A stretch of 64,000 nucleotides of DNA. Source: Verrucomicrobiota bacterium. Its GTDB lineage: Bacteria > Verrucomicrobiota > Verrucomicrobiia > Verrucomicrobiales > Verrucomicrobiaceae. The notes under the pieces were generated by a model, which made no database searches, had not been told where the DNA came from, and saw only the letters and a program-made list of their open reading frames with translations. Location: contig JANYCZ010000045.1 in assembly GCA_025360015.1 (NCBI GenBank), positions 1 through 64,000 of the forward strand. Reading direction: 5' to 3'. Positions 35,005 through 43,859 of this stretch are shown in pieces. Position numbers and translations under genes: made by a program. How positions within the stretch are numbered: position 1 is the stretch's first letter; each line of letters opens with the position of its first letter.

Positions 35005-36309
35005 CTACAGCAGCCCGCCGGCCTTCACGTCGAGATATTTGTTGGCCAGCGCCACGGGGAGCATCTGCGCGGATTCATCCACGGTGAGTACGCGGCGGGC
35101 GCGCAGGGATTCCATCAGCTTGCGGCGCTCGCCGAAGTAATGGGTCAGCGCGCCGTATTGCAGCGCATCATGCAGGTGGTCGATAGGGGCCGCCGCGCGC
35201 TGCTCCAGCTCCTGCTCGCGCAGGGTGGCGGTGAGGACGAGATGCCGCTTCTGCATGGCACCGACGGCAGAGACCAGCGTGGCACCGTCTTCGCTGCGGA
35301 GATTGGTCAGCAGGATCACCAGCGCCCGCCGCTTTTGCAGCGTCATCACGCGTTCTGCGGCCTCGATGAAGTCGCTGGGCTCGCTGCTGGCCTCGTAGTT
35401 GTAAAGGTGATTGAGCAGCTTCGGCATGCTGTGCGCGCCTTTCACCGGCGGTAGCCAGCGCTGCACGCCGCCAAAGCCCACGACACCCACTTCATCCCCC
35501 TGCCGCAGGGCGATGAAGGCGATCAGCAGCATGGCATTGAGGCAGTGGTCAAATTGGCTGAGCCCGCCGTCCAGCGCGCGCATGCGGCGGCCGCAGTCGG
35601 GGACGAGCAGGATGGTCTGATTGCGCGTCTCTTCGTAATCACGGCTCACGAGCATTGAGCGGCGGGAGGTGGCCTTCCAGTCGATGCGGGAAAGCACATC
35701 GCCGTCCTGATAGTCGCGCAGTTGATGGAAATCGAGGGAGGCCCCCATGCGGCGGCGTTTGATGATGCCCATCTGCTCCACGCGGTTGGCCATGGCCAGC
35801 ATGGCAAAGCGCACCACGGGCTCGTAGTTTGGATAAGCACGCGTCTGGCTCTCTCCTGCGATGAAATGCAGCCTCCGCCACAGGCCCAGGGCTGAATGCA
35901 CCAGTACATGCGCTGGGGTGAAGGCATGCTGCCCACGGCGCACAAAGCGCGCCTCATAGGAGATCGCGGCAAACTCACCCGCAGGGATGCTGACACGATG
36001 AGGCAGACCTTCGGCCTCGGCTGCGGTGGGAATGCCGTCAAACACCTCCAGCGTCAGCGTGCGCCCGGCAGTGTGCGTCACCGTCAGCGTCACGGAAGAC
36101 CCCACGCTCAGGGCAAAGCGGCCCGGCAGCGAGCGCTGGCCGGTGATGCGCCCGCGCCGTGGCAGCGTGCAGGCATCCACCAGCAAGAAGAGCAGCAGCG
36201 CTCCGCCGCCGATCTGCCAGACGAGAATGAAGCTGTCCCAAAGACATGCCGCCACCGCCAGGACGAGCCAGGCGATGAAGAGTCGGAGCAACAGGGCGGT
36301 CGGGCGCAT
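35005..36309 (-). CDS. DUF58 domain protein with two membrane helices
   Basis: The 434-residue product starts with two hydrophobic helices (about 5-25 and 29-45), then a DUF58 domain with FHQLRDYQDGDVLSRIDWK and SRRSMLVSRDYEETR. The VWA metal site that is DASGS in the other DUF58 protein of this window is here PDCGRRM, so it is degraded. This larger type is the normal partner of MoxR in RDD/SpoIIM/DUF4129 clusters. I chose the ATG at 36309 (MRPTALLLRLF) because it precedes the first helix. It is the last gene of the operon, ten bases after MoxR. Confidence 0.9.
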   Translation of the reverse strand: MRPTALLLRLFIAWLVLAVAACLWDSFILVWQIGGGALLLFLLVDACTLPRRGRITGQRSLPGRFALSVGSSVTLTVTHTAGRTLTLEVFDGIPTAAEAEGLPHRVSIPAGEFAAISYEARFVRRGQHAFTPAHVLVHSALGLWRRLHFIAGESQTRAYPNYEPVVRFAMLAMANRVEQMGIIKRRRMGASLDFHQLRDYQDGDVLSRIDWKATSRRSMLVSRDYEETRNQTILLVPDCGRRMRALDGGLSQFDHCLNAMLLIAFIALRQGDEVGVVGFGGVQRWLPPVKGAHSMPKLLNHLYNYEASSEPSDFIEAAERVMTLQKRRALVILLTNLRSEDGATLVSAVGAMQKRHLVLTATLREQELEQRAAAPIDHLHDALQYGALTHYFGERRKLMESLRARRVLTVDESAQMLPVALANKYLDVKAGGLL

Positions 36310-36319
36310 GAAATTCAAA

Positions 36320-37351
36320 TCAGACGCGGGGAGCCTCGATGGTCTTGAGCAGCGAGTTGAGCATGTCATCCACGCTCTGGCCGCTGATCGCGATTTCCGG
36401 CGCGAGCTGCACGCGGTGGCGCAGCACGGGCAGCACGGCGCGCTTCACATCTGCCGGGGTGATGTAGCCGCGCCCTTCCAGCAGCGCGTAGGATTTCGCG
36501 ATGCGCACCAGGCTGATGGCCCCGCGCGTCCCAGCACCCAGCGAGATGGCGCTGTGCTGGCGCGTGGCACGCACGATTTTCACCGCGTAGTCCACCACCT
36601 GCTCCACCGCCTGCACGGCGGCGGCTTCTTCCTGCGCAGCGAGGATGTCCGCCGTGGTACAGATCTGCGGCACCGACTCGGTGGAAAGGCCGCCCCCTGC
36701 AGCCCGGGATGAGACGGCCTTCACGATCCACGTCTCGTTCGCCACATCCGGGTAGTCGATGAGCACCTTGAGCAGGAAGCGGTCGAGCTGCGCCTCTGGC
36801 AGCGGGTAGGTGCCCTCCTGTTCAATGGGATTCTGCGTGGCAAAAGTCATGAAGGGCGGCGTGAGCACGTGGCTCTCACCATCAATCGTCACCTGCGTTT
36901 CCTGCATCACTTCGAGCAGCGAGGACTGCGTCTTGGCCGGCGCGCGGTTGATTTCATCTGCCAGCAGCAGATTGGCAAACACCGGGCCACGGCGCACGCG
37001 AAAGGTGCTGCTGCTCATGTCAAAGAGCGTGTGGCCGCAGACGTCGGAGGGCATCAGGTCAGGCGTGAACTGGATGCGGCGGAAGGTGCCGCCAAAGGTG
37101 TGTGAGAGGGCCAGCACGAGATGCGTCTTGCCCAGGCCCGGCTTGCCTTCCAGCAGCACATGGCCGCCCGCCAGCAAAGCAGCGAGGACTTGGAACAGCA
37201 CCTCCTCCTGCCCCACAAACACCTGGGCCACGGCCGCGTGGATCTTCCGGAAAATCTCCGTGCTGCGTGGCACGGACGGCGGCGCAAAACTGCCGGGTGG
37301 CGGCGGCGTGTAGAGGCTGGAGACGTCAGGTTCAGGGAGGAGCGGATTCAT
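36320..37351 (-). CDS. MoxR-family AAA+ ATPase (second copy)
   Basis: The 343-residue product has a proline-rich N-terminus, Walker A GKPGLGKT at residues 69-76, Walker B LLLADEINR and sensor segment ATQNPIEQEG, PLPEAQLDRF. It resembles the MoxR at 10443-11444 but belongs to a different subtype, as the partner genes differ. It probably remodels the DUF58 or other VWA-like protein encoded next to it. It lies 18 bases after the DUF4350 gene and 10 bases before DUF58. Confidence 0.92.
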   Translation of the reverse strand: MNPLLPEPDVSSLYTPPPPGSFAPPSVPRSTEIFRKIHAAVAQVFVGQEEVLFQVLAALLAGGHVLLEGKPGLGKTHLVLALSHTFGGTFRRIQFTPDLMPSDVCGHTLFDMSSSTFRVRRGPVFANLLLADEINRAPAKTQSSLLEVMQETQVTIDGESHVLTPPFMTFATQNPIEQEGTYPLPEAQLDRFLLKVLIDYPDVANETWIVKAVSSRAAGGGLSTESVPQICTTADILAAQEEAAAVQAVEQVVDYAVKIVRATRQHSAISLGAGTRGAISLVRIAKSYALLEGRGYITPADVKRAVLPVLRHRVQLAPEIAISGQSVDDMLNSLLKTIEAPRV

Positions 37352-37369
37352 GGAGGTGAGGGTGAGGAT

Positions 37370-38644
37370 TTAAAGCGCGCGGCGGATGGCCTGGAGATCG
37401 CGCATGAGATTGACGAAGTTGTGGGCGCTGTCTGGAGTTGACACGTCGAACGCGGCGGAGACGCGCTTGGCAGCAAGCCCGGTGCGGCGGGAGATTTCTT
37501 CGGCGAGCTGGTCGTTCATCTGCCGACTGCCGTCGTCCAGCGAGCGGTGGCGCTCACGCACCCGCTCCCATACGGCCTCACGCGCGGCATTCACCAGCAG
37601 CGGACTGCGCCGCATGCGCCAGAAGAACTCCCCCAGCGCGCCGATATGGCTGGCAAAATGGCGCGTGGAGTCCAGCTCCACCTCTGCCAGCGGCCCAAAG
37701 CGAGGCATCTGCTGCCAGAGCCAGAAGACGAGGCACAGCGCCAGCGTGACCACGGCCATCCAGCCATGCTGCCAGAGCAGCCCGAAGAAGCTCCCCGTCA
37801 TGGTGGAGACAAACAGCACCTCCTTGCCGCCACGCTCCCCCACCAGCGCCGCCAGCCAGCGCGCATGATCGTGCTCGCCGATCCAGTGATTGCGGAAAGG
37901 CCGTGCATGCGCCAGCAGCGTGACGCTGCCCATGCCATGCTGCAGATGCAGCGCCTGCGACTCGTTCTTGGACCCGGCCGAGAACTCGCCCGGCCGCAGC
38001 TTGCGCTTGAGCACCATGCTGCGATAGCCGCCGAGGCTGAGATGGTAGGCCCTGCCATTCCATGCGACATCCTGCTCGGACTCCAGCCAGGACACATCAT
38101 GCCGGTCTCCGTCCTCGTCGTCCTCCTCATCCGCAGCGGGTTTGTTTTCGTCTTTTTTCCCCGACTCTTCGCCATGGAATTTTTCCAGGGTGTCATTGCT
38201 CGCATCCTCCCGGACACGCTTTTGCACACCGACACCGAGCTGCTCCAGCACGGGGTCCTTCTGCTCCTCCAGCAGGATGGCGGAAATGAAGGCGCCATAC
38301 TGCGTTTCAAAATCATTGTAGGGCCGTGTGCCGTCCAGAATGTAGATGAGGTGCCCGCCGCTGAAGGTCCAGCGCAGGAGCTGCCTGGCCCGCGCCTCCG
38401 GCAGGCCGCCTTCACCCGAGATGAAAATCACCGCGTCATGCCCGGGCATTATCCCCAGCGACTTCGCTTCATGGGCGTTGTGCCCGAGCTCATCCAGCAG
38501 CCGCTCCGCCGCGAGGAAGGGCTTCACCCGCGCCTTGCCTTTGAAGCCGGTGGTTTTTTCCACCTCCTCCCACTTGCCGTCCCAGCAGCCGCAGAGAAGC
38601 AGCATACCAGAAAGTGCCATGAAGGCGCGGATGGAGTGCGTCAT
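37370..38644 (-). CDS. DUF4350-type membrane lipoprotein
   Basis: The 424-residue product starts MTHSIRAFMALSGMLLLCGC, a lipoprotein signal with Cys18 or Cys20 at the cleavage point. A DUF4350-like domain follows (GLPEARARQLLRWTFSGGHLIYILDG), then a very acidic linker (DEEDDEDGD), then a transmembrane helix near 290-310 (GWMAVVTLALCLVFWLW) and a C-terminal cytoplasmic-type segment. DUF4350 is a regular component of the MoxR/DUF4129 cluster; its function is unknown. The start ATG shares one base with the stop of the preceding DUF4129 gene, so the two are translationally coupled. Confidence 0.82.
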   Translation of the reverse strand: MTHSIRAFMALSGMLLLCGCWDGKWEEVEKTTGFKGKARVKPFLAAERLLDELGHNAHEAKSLGIMPGHDAVIFISGEGGLPEARARQLLRWTFSGGHLIYILDGTRPYNDFETQYGAFISAILLEEQKDPVLEQLGVGVQKRVREDASNDTLEKFHGEESGKKDENKPAADEEDDEDGDRHDVSWLESEQDVAWNGRAYHLSLGGYRSMVLKRKLRPGEFSAGSKNESQALHLQHGMGSVTLLAHARPFRNHWIGEHDHARWLAALVGERGGKEVLFVSTMTGSFFGLLWQHGWMAVVTLALCLVFWLWQQMPRFGPLAEVELDSTRHFASHIGALGEFFWRMRRSPLLVNAAREAVWERVRERHRSLDDGSRQMNDQLAEEISRRTGLAAKRVSAAFDVSTPDSAHNFVNLMRDLQAIRRAL

Positions 38645-40203
38645 CACGCCGCGCCTCCTTTCTCCACAAACGGCCACTGGTCGCACAGCGCGCCCATTTC
38701 TTCGTTCGACACCGGCATCACCGCGTACGCCACCTGCACCCACGCTCCCGTGAGCTGGCGGAAGTAGTCGGCCTCGCGTTTCTCTCCGGCCTGCACCACC
38801 TGCAGCAGGCAGTCTTCCTCCGTGTCGCTGTCAGTGATCGGCACCCGGCGGCGGTTCACCAGCCAGGACAAGGAGCCGCGATACAGCAGGCTGAGCGCTT
38901 CTTTGAAATCGCCTGCAGCCCACGCGGCGCGTGCAGCGGTCACGATGTCATCCGGCAGGCTCTCCGGCGTGATGTTCATACCCATCAGCACCCTTGGCGC
39001 ACGCACCGGTGCCCTGCTGACACCGCGCGAGATGAACAGATGGCGGTTGTTCCAGAGATACACGATGAGCCAGATCACCACACCAATCACCAGCCCCCAA
39101 AGCAGCACCTCACCGATGAGTCCGAAAAAGTCCAGGACCCCAGCCCCTGACCCGCCAGATCTTGAACCCTTTTTGTCTTTATCTTTCTTCTCATCCCACA
39201 CCCACCTCCGGGTTTGAATCTTGTGGATCTCAAACTCAGGCTCCTTGAGCACCTTCTGCACGGCCTTCGCAGGGTCTGCTTTCTCAGCAGGCTGCGCGTG
39301 AGAGTTCTTCGGCAGGTTGTTTAAATAGCCCTCCAGATTTTTGATCGCCGTGCGCGCGTCTTTGGCAGACCCTGGGGGTTCAAGGGCCTGCACGGAAGAC
39401 TGCGCGCCGCAGATCATCAGCAAGGCAAGGATCAACGCCGCAACGGTGGAGGTCAGCCGCGTGGCCAGGCGGCGGAAGGCCAGTTCCACATCCCAGCCTT
39501 CGATGCGCGTGCGGCAGTTCAAATACAGCGCGAAACCAGCCCCCACATAGAAGGGCTCGACCAGCGTGACGACGACCATGTGGCAGGCCGCGCCCCACCA
39601 GAAAAACCCATTCGGAATCGTCGTCTCGAAGTCGAAGGATTGACCAAAGCCCGCCCAGTCAGGCTGGGCAGATTCCGGCAGCATGCCATACGTGCCCCAC
39701 ATGAGCCCGATCCATGCGGCCATCTCCAGGTTGGAAAACGCAAAGGTCGTGGACACGCCGGAACCGCCGCCGTCCATCGCCAGCGTTTTGATGCGCTGAT
39801 GCACCGCCGCGCCGCGCAGCCCTTCCAGCATCTGCGGAGGCAGGGCAAAGCTGCGGATGAAGGACAGCCGCCGCCATAGCAGCGCAGGCAGGCAGTTCTT
39901 GATCCACAGCCGCGGCCACTGCTTCCACGTTTCCATGAAGGTGGGCCGCACCCCGAAGGCGGCGCGGCTCAGAAAAAACAGTGGCACCCGGTCATACAGC
40001 GGCTTCAGCCACCACACGGCCAGCGGGATCCACTCCGGCGCTGAGCGCAGCAGCACGCACACCAGCGCCCACAGCGGCAGCACCGTACAAGCCCACAGCG
40101 CCATGATGCCGCCGTAGTCCCGCCGCACCATCGCGCAGCCCAGGTCCACGGACTCCCACGGCTGGCGCGGCCGCAGCGTGACGGTGATGTCCTCAAGCCG
40201 CAT
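38644..40203 (-). CDS. DUF4129 domain membrane protein
   Basis: The 519-residue product has several hydrophobic helices in the first 260 residues, a linker with KEPEFEIHKIQTRRW, another helix near 365-390 (VLLWGLVIGVVIWLIVYLW) and a C-terminal DUF4129 segment (DFKEALSLLYRGSLSWLVNRR, DTEEDCLLQV). DUF4129 proteins resemble the C-terminal part of some transglutaminase-like membrane proteins and are linked to MoxR clusters. The start ATG at 40203 overlaps the SpoIIM gene end by 11 bases. Function in the cluster is unknown. Confidence 0.85.
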   Translation of the reverse strand: MRLEDITVTLRPRQPWESVDLGCAMVRRDYGGIMALWACTVLPLWALVCVLLRSAPEWIPLAVWWLKPLYDRVPLFFLSRAAFGVRPTFMETWKQWPRLWIKNCLPALLWRRLSFIRSFALPPQMLEGLRGAAVHQRIKTLAMDGGGSGVSTTFAFSNLEMAAWIGLMWGTYGMLPESAQPDWAGFGQSFDFETTIPNGFFWWGAACHMVVVTLVEPFYVGAGFALYLNCRTRIEGWDVELAFRRLATRLTSTVAALILALLMICGAQSSVQALEPPGSAKDARTAIKNLEGYLNNLPKNSHAQPAEKADPAKAVQKVLKEPEFEIHKIQTRRWVWDEKKDKDKKGSRSGGSGAGVLDFFGLIGEVLLWGLVIGVVIWLIVYLWNNRHLFISRGVSRAPVRAPRVLMGMNITPESLPDDIVTAARAAWAAGDFKEALSLLYRGSLSWLVNRRRVPITDSDTEEDCLLQVVQAGEKREADYFRQLTGAWVQVAYAVMPVSNEEMGALCDQWPFVEKGGAA

Positions 40204-41164
40204 CCGTCTGCCTCCTCCCGCTGAACATGAGAAACATCGCCACCGCCAGCCAGCAGAGAGCGCCAACGGTAAACTTGATCGTGGGAGGGTAATCCATCGG
40301 CGACCAAAATCCCTCCAGCACCGCCGCGAGGCTGGTCAGCACCGCCGCACCGATGAGCAGAGGCAGCGCCTTCCTCCCGGCCAGCACCAGCGCCGCGCGC
40401 CGCTCCAGCCTGCCGGGCCGCAGCACGGACCAGCCGACACGCATGCCGGCCATTGCCGAGATCACGATGCCCGTGAGCTCCGGCGCCCCATGCGCCACCA
40501 CCCAGGTGTACAGCGTCAGCGGATTGCCCGAGTAATGCACGTAGCCAAACACCGCACCGAGGTGGATGGAATTGTACAGCAGCACCCCCAGCGCGCCCAC
40601 CCCGCCCAGAATGCCACCAGCGAAGGTTCGGAAGTCGATGCTGACATTGTTCATGATGTAAAAACAAAACGCGCTGAAGCCAGAGCCAAAGCTGTCGCGC
40701 ACATAGTCAGACGGCTTGCTGGCCTCTCCATACATGCTCTCGATCTGCGCCATGCCGCCCGGCCCCAGCAGCGCCATCGCCCATTCAGGATGCGCAGGTG
40801 TGATGACGGCGATCAGCACCGCCGGCAGATAAAACAGCGCCGTGCACCACCAGAAGAGCTTCCACTCCGCGCGCACCGCCTGCGGAAACTCCACCAGAAA
40901 CAGGCGCACAAACGTCTCCCAGCCCCCGGCGCTGCGGCGCTCCAGCAGGCGGTAGCCACGGATCGCCAGCGCATTGAGCTGCTGCGTCAGGCGCTGCGGG
41001 CTCATGCGGTGCTGCGCAATGCTCAGATCATGGCACACCTGGCGAAACGTGGCCGGCAGTTCCTCCACCGCCGCTGTGGGGTGTGGCTTCTCCGCTTCAT
41101 CCAGCAGCCTCTCCAGCTTTTGCCAGCGCGGCCCGATGTGCTTTTCAAACTGGGACGGCGTCAT
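40193..41164 (-). CDS. Stage II sporulation protein M (SpoIIM) family protein
   Basis: The 323-residue product is a polytopic membrane protein of the SpoIIM family, with SAFCFYIMNNVSIDFRTFAGG and NSIHLGAVFGYVHYSG, and VAHGAPELTGIVISAMAGMR as family hallmarks. Non-sporulating bacteria often have SpoIIM next to RDD, DUF4129 and MoxR genes; no sporulation role is implied. The start at 41164 overlaps the RDD stop by four bases (ATGA). Confidence 0.9.
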   Translation of the reverse strand: MTPSQFEKHIGPRWQKLERLLDEAEKPHPTAAVEELPATFRQVCHDLSIAQHRMSPQRLTQQLNALAIRGYRLLERRSAGGWETFVRLFLVEFPQAVRAEWKLFWWCTALFYLPAVLIAVITPAHPEWAMALLGPGGMAQIESMYGEASKPSDYVRDSFGSGFSAFCFYIMNNVSIDFRTFAGGILGGVGALGVLLYNSIHLGAVFGYVHYSGNPLTLYTWVVAHGAPELTGIVISAMAGMRVGWSVLRPGRLERRAALVLAGRKALPLLIGAAVLTSLAAVLEGFWSPMDYPPTIKFTVGALCWLAVAMFLMFSGRRQTDAA

Positions 41165-41952
41165 GTGTGGAACAATCGGGCTCCTTTCAGCGGTGGCGGT
41201 GTCCCGCTTTTCTCTTCCGGGTCCTGCAGCCACAGGGCCATGCCGCACAGGCGGCGCAGCCCCTCCACGCCCACCACTCCTGTCAGCGGCTGCGCCAGTG
41301 CGGCCAGCTCGATGCGGCGCTCATCCGCCCACAGCGGCGCGCGTTCGATGAACTGCAGCAGCGCCGCCTGCTCCTCCCGCGTCAGCACCTGCGCAGGCGC
41401 GCGCCTTTCAGCACGGATCTCCACCTGCGGCGTGAGCACCGGCGGCACTTCGGCATAGGTCACCACGGTGTGTGCCACCAGATCCCCCAGCCGCTGAAAC
41501 CGCTTCGTAAACAGCATGCACACGATGCCCGTGAGGTACAGCCCCGGCATGAAATCCGCCACCCGCATGAAATTGCGCATCACCGCCTGTGCCAGCGACA
41601 CCGGCCCGCCCGTGACGCTCATCACCCGCAGCTTCATGGAGCGCTGCCCCGGCGTCGCGCCCTTCGCACCGGCTTCGAAAAACACGTTGTAAAACCACTC
41701 CATGAAAAACGCGAACAGCATCATCAGCCCGCCCGCCATTTCCGCGCCAATCAGCGGCGGCAGCAGCATGAACACGGCCATCCCCACCGCGAAGTCGATG
41801 CCGATGCGGATGAGCAGATCGATCATGTACGCCATGCTGCGCACCGCCGGACCCGCCACACGGAGCTGGATCTCCACGCCGTCTGCGAGTTCAACTGATT
41901 GCAAGGTATCCGCGCGTGCCGCTGCCATTGTTGAACAATGAAGCGGTTCCAT
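41161..41952 (-). CDS. RDD family membrane protein
   Basis: The 263-residue product begins with VELADGVEIQLRVAGPAVRSM, followed by hydrophobic helices at about 45-65, 70-95 and 150-170 and a soluble C-terminus. It matches RDD proteins, the first gene of typical RDD-SpoIIM-DUF4129-MoxR-DUF58 clusters. I used the ATG at 41952; an ATG at 41928 (MAAARADTL) is an equally plausible start and neither has a strong ribosome-binding site. A divergent small membrane protein starts about 90 bp away. Confidence 0.85.
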   Translation of the reverse strand: MEPLHCSTMAAARADTLQSVELADGVEIQLRVAGPAVRSMAYMIDLLIRIGIDFAVGMAVFMLLPPLIGAEMAGGLMMLFAFFMEWFYNVFFEAGAKGATPGQRSMKLRVMSVTGGPVSLAQAVMRNFMRVADFMPGLYLTGIVCMLFTKRFQRLGDLVAHTVVTYAEVPPVLTPQVEIRAERRAPAQVLTREEQAALLQFIERAPLWADERRIELAALAQPLTGVVGVEGLRRLCGMALWLQDPEEKSGTPPPLKGARLFHT

Positions 41953-42044
41953 TTGGTTTTGACAACCCCCGAATTGTTTTCGTAGGATTCATCAATGCCC
42001 GGCGTTTTGCCGGTGCTCACTCACTCCCCCTCATCCCACCTACC

Positions 42045-42566
42045 ATGGAATCCCCCGTCAATCCCTACTCCACGCCCGCCGCCAACCTGTACGCTTCCCC
42101 TCCGGTCAGTTCGGGTGAAGCCGTCGCCGCCAGTACCCTCGCCGTTCTTTCCGCCACCAAGCCCTGGGTGCGCTTCATGTCCGTGCTGATGTGGATTGGC
42201 GTCGTCTTCATGCTGTTGGTCGCTGCCGGCATGGGCATTTTTTCGACCCTGGGCGCGGCCAAATCCTTCCCGACCGGTCCCCTGGGTGGGGCGCAGTTCA
42301 TCATCTTCGCCGCGTTCTACGGAGTCTTGGCATTCGTTTATATCTACCCCGCCCTCAAACTGTGGAAATACGCCAATCGCATTGGCTCGCTGGCCGCCAG
42401 CCGCTCGGTGATCGATCTCGATGCCGCGCTGAATGAACAGCGTAGTTTTTGGAAGTTCCTCGGCGTCATGACCATCATCATGCTTTCCTTGTACCTCGTC
42501 GCCATCATTGGTTTCGTCGCTTTGGGTGCCACCGCAGCCATGAAATCCGGCGCTTTCTCCCACTAA
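42045..42566 (+). CDS. Small multi-pass membrane protein (DUF5362-like)
   Basis: The 173-residue product opens with MESPVNPYSTPAANLYASPP, a soluble proline-rich head, and then shows three hydrophobic stretches (about 48-66, 82-104 and 144-166). Between them lies FVYIYPALKLWKYANRI and a helix with DAALNEQRSFWKFLGVM. That arrangement recalls DUF5362-type proteins, but I am not certain. The start was placed at the ATG before the soluble head; the frame is open further upstream into the promoter region of the divergent RDD gene. Function unknown. Confidence 0.65.
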   Translation: MESPVNPYSTPAANLYASPPVSSGEAVAASTLAVLSATKPWVRFMSVLMWIGVVFMLLVAAGMGIFSTLGAAKSFPTGPLGGAQFIIFAAFYGVLAFVYIYPALKLWKYANRIGSLAASRSVIDLDAALNEQRSFWKFLGVMTIIMLSLYLVAIIGFVALGATAAMKSGAFSH

Positions 42567-42705
42567 GTAATTGAATGATTGAATAGCCTCAATGGCTCAC
42601 ATCGCGCCGACACAAAGCGGATCCCCTCTCCCCATCGCTGATATGGCAAGGCCCAAGATGAACCTTGGGGAGAGGTAAGGGTGAAGGGCGTTACACTGCC
42701 CTCAT

Positions 42706-43830
42706 TCACCCCATCAGCGCCACGGCGATCGGATCCACCAGCGGCTTGCCCATGCGTGTGAGCCGTACGTGGTGCTCATCATGGCTCAGCAGCCCCTGTT
42801 CACGCAGCGTCTCCAGCATCTTGCGTGACTCAGGGAGGATCAATCCCAGCGGCAGGCCGCGTGCGGTGCGCAGTTCCAGCCCGAAGCGCTCGGTGCGGCG
42901 CTGATCCGGAGTGAGTTCCTCGATCTCCACCGCCGTGGCTTCACCGGCCAGCGTCATCGCCATGTAGCGCGGTGTGTCTTTCACATTGTGCCAGCGCTTC
43001 TCGCCCACTGTGGAAAACGCCCCTGGGCCGATGCCGAGGTAGTCCTCGCCGAGCCAGTACGCCTCATTGTGCACGGAGCGGTGCCCCGGCTGCGAGTAGT
43101 TTGAAATCTCGTAGTGGTCGAAGCCACCCGCCTCCAGCGTATCGATGGCCAGATCGAAAAACTCCGCATCACGCCCTTCGTCTTCGCGATACTCCCCTGC
43201 CCTGAGCCGGCGGAAAAAGTCGGTGTCCTCCTCATAGTTGAGATTGTAGGCCGAGATGTGATCCGGCTTCAGCGAGATCGAGTGCTCCAATGTTTTGCGC
43301 CAGGTGTCCACGCTCTGCCCAGGGATGGAAAACATCAGGTCGAGATTCAGGCTCGGAAAGCCCGCTTTCTTCAGTACCTGCCACGTCTCTTCAGCATCGG
43401 CACGCGCATGATCGCGCCCCAGCGTCTTCAGCGTCTCATCATCCCAGGCCTGAATCCCCAGGCTCACCCGCGTCACATTCATCGCACGCATGATGGCTGC
43501 CTTGGAAGCCGTCACGGTGCGCGGATTGGCCTCCATCGTGAACTCGGCGACTTCAGTCATATCGACGCGCTCTTTGAGCCCGCGCAGCAGCCGCTCCAGG
43601 TGCACATCACTGAGCATCGTCGGCGTGCCACCGCCGAAAAAGATCGTCTGCGGCCGCAGCGGCTGCTTCTCCGCCTCCCGCAGCAGCGCATCCACAAACG
43701 CCGTCATGTCCGTGCCGCCCGGCGTGTGCTTGTGAAAGCTGCAATACGGGCAGATGCGGTGGCAGAAAGGAATATGGACGTAAAGATGCTTCACTCTGCG
43801 AATGCTAGCAGAGAAAACTTGCTCCGGCAT
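42706..43830 (-). CDS. hemW: HemW-like radical SAM heme chaperone
   Basis: The 374-residue product has the radical SAM cluster motif CHRICPYCSF near the N-terminus, then FFGGGTPTML and SLGIQAWDDETLKTLGR, which are typical of HemW and its relative HemN. HemW binds heme and helps insert it into respiratory enzymes; it lacks coproporphyrinogen oxidase activity. The start is uncertain: ATG at 43830 gives normal HemW length, while GTG at 43794 would start just before LYVHIPFC. The gene is alone on its strand with 42567-42705 empty behind it. Confidence 0.88.
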   Translation of the reverse strand: MPEQVFSASIRRVKHLYVHIPFCHRICPYCSFHKHTPGGTDMTAFVDALLREAEKQPLRPQTIFFGGGTPTMLSDVHLERLLRGLKERVDMTEVAEFTMEANPRTVTASKAAIMRAMNVTRVSLGIQAWDDETLKTLGRDHARADAEETWQVLKKAGFPSLNLDLMFSIPGQSVDTWRKTLEHSISLKPDHISAYNLNYEEDTDFFRRLRAGEYREDEGRDAEFFDLAIDTLEAGGFDHYEISNYSQPGHRSVHNEAYWLGEDYLGIGPGAFSTVGEKRWHNVKDTPRYMAMTLAGEATAVEIEELTPDQRRTERFGLELRTARGLPLGLILPESRKMLETLREQGLLSHDEHHVRLTRMGKPLVDPIAVALMG

Positions 43831-43859
43831 CCTGCATCTACCATCTAGCCCTCCCCCAC

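Noticed and set aside
40193-41164. Evidence of sporulation from the SpoIIM gene
   Set aside because: SpoIIM-family genes are regular members of RDD/DUF4129/MoxR clusters in non-sporulating bacteria, and no other sporulation gene is present.
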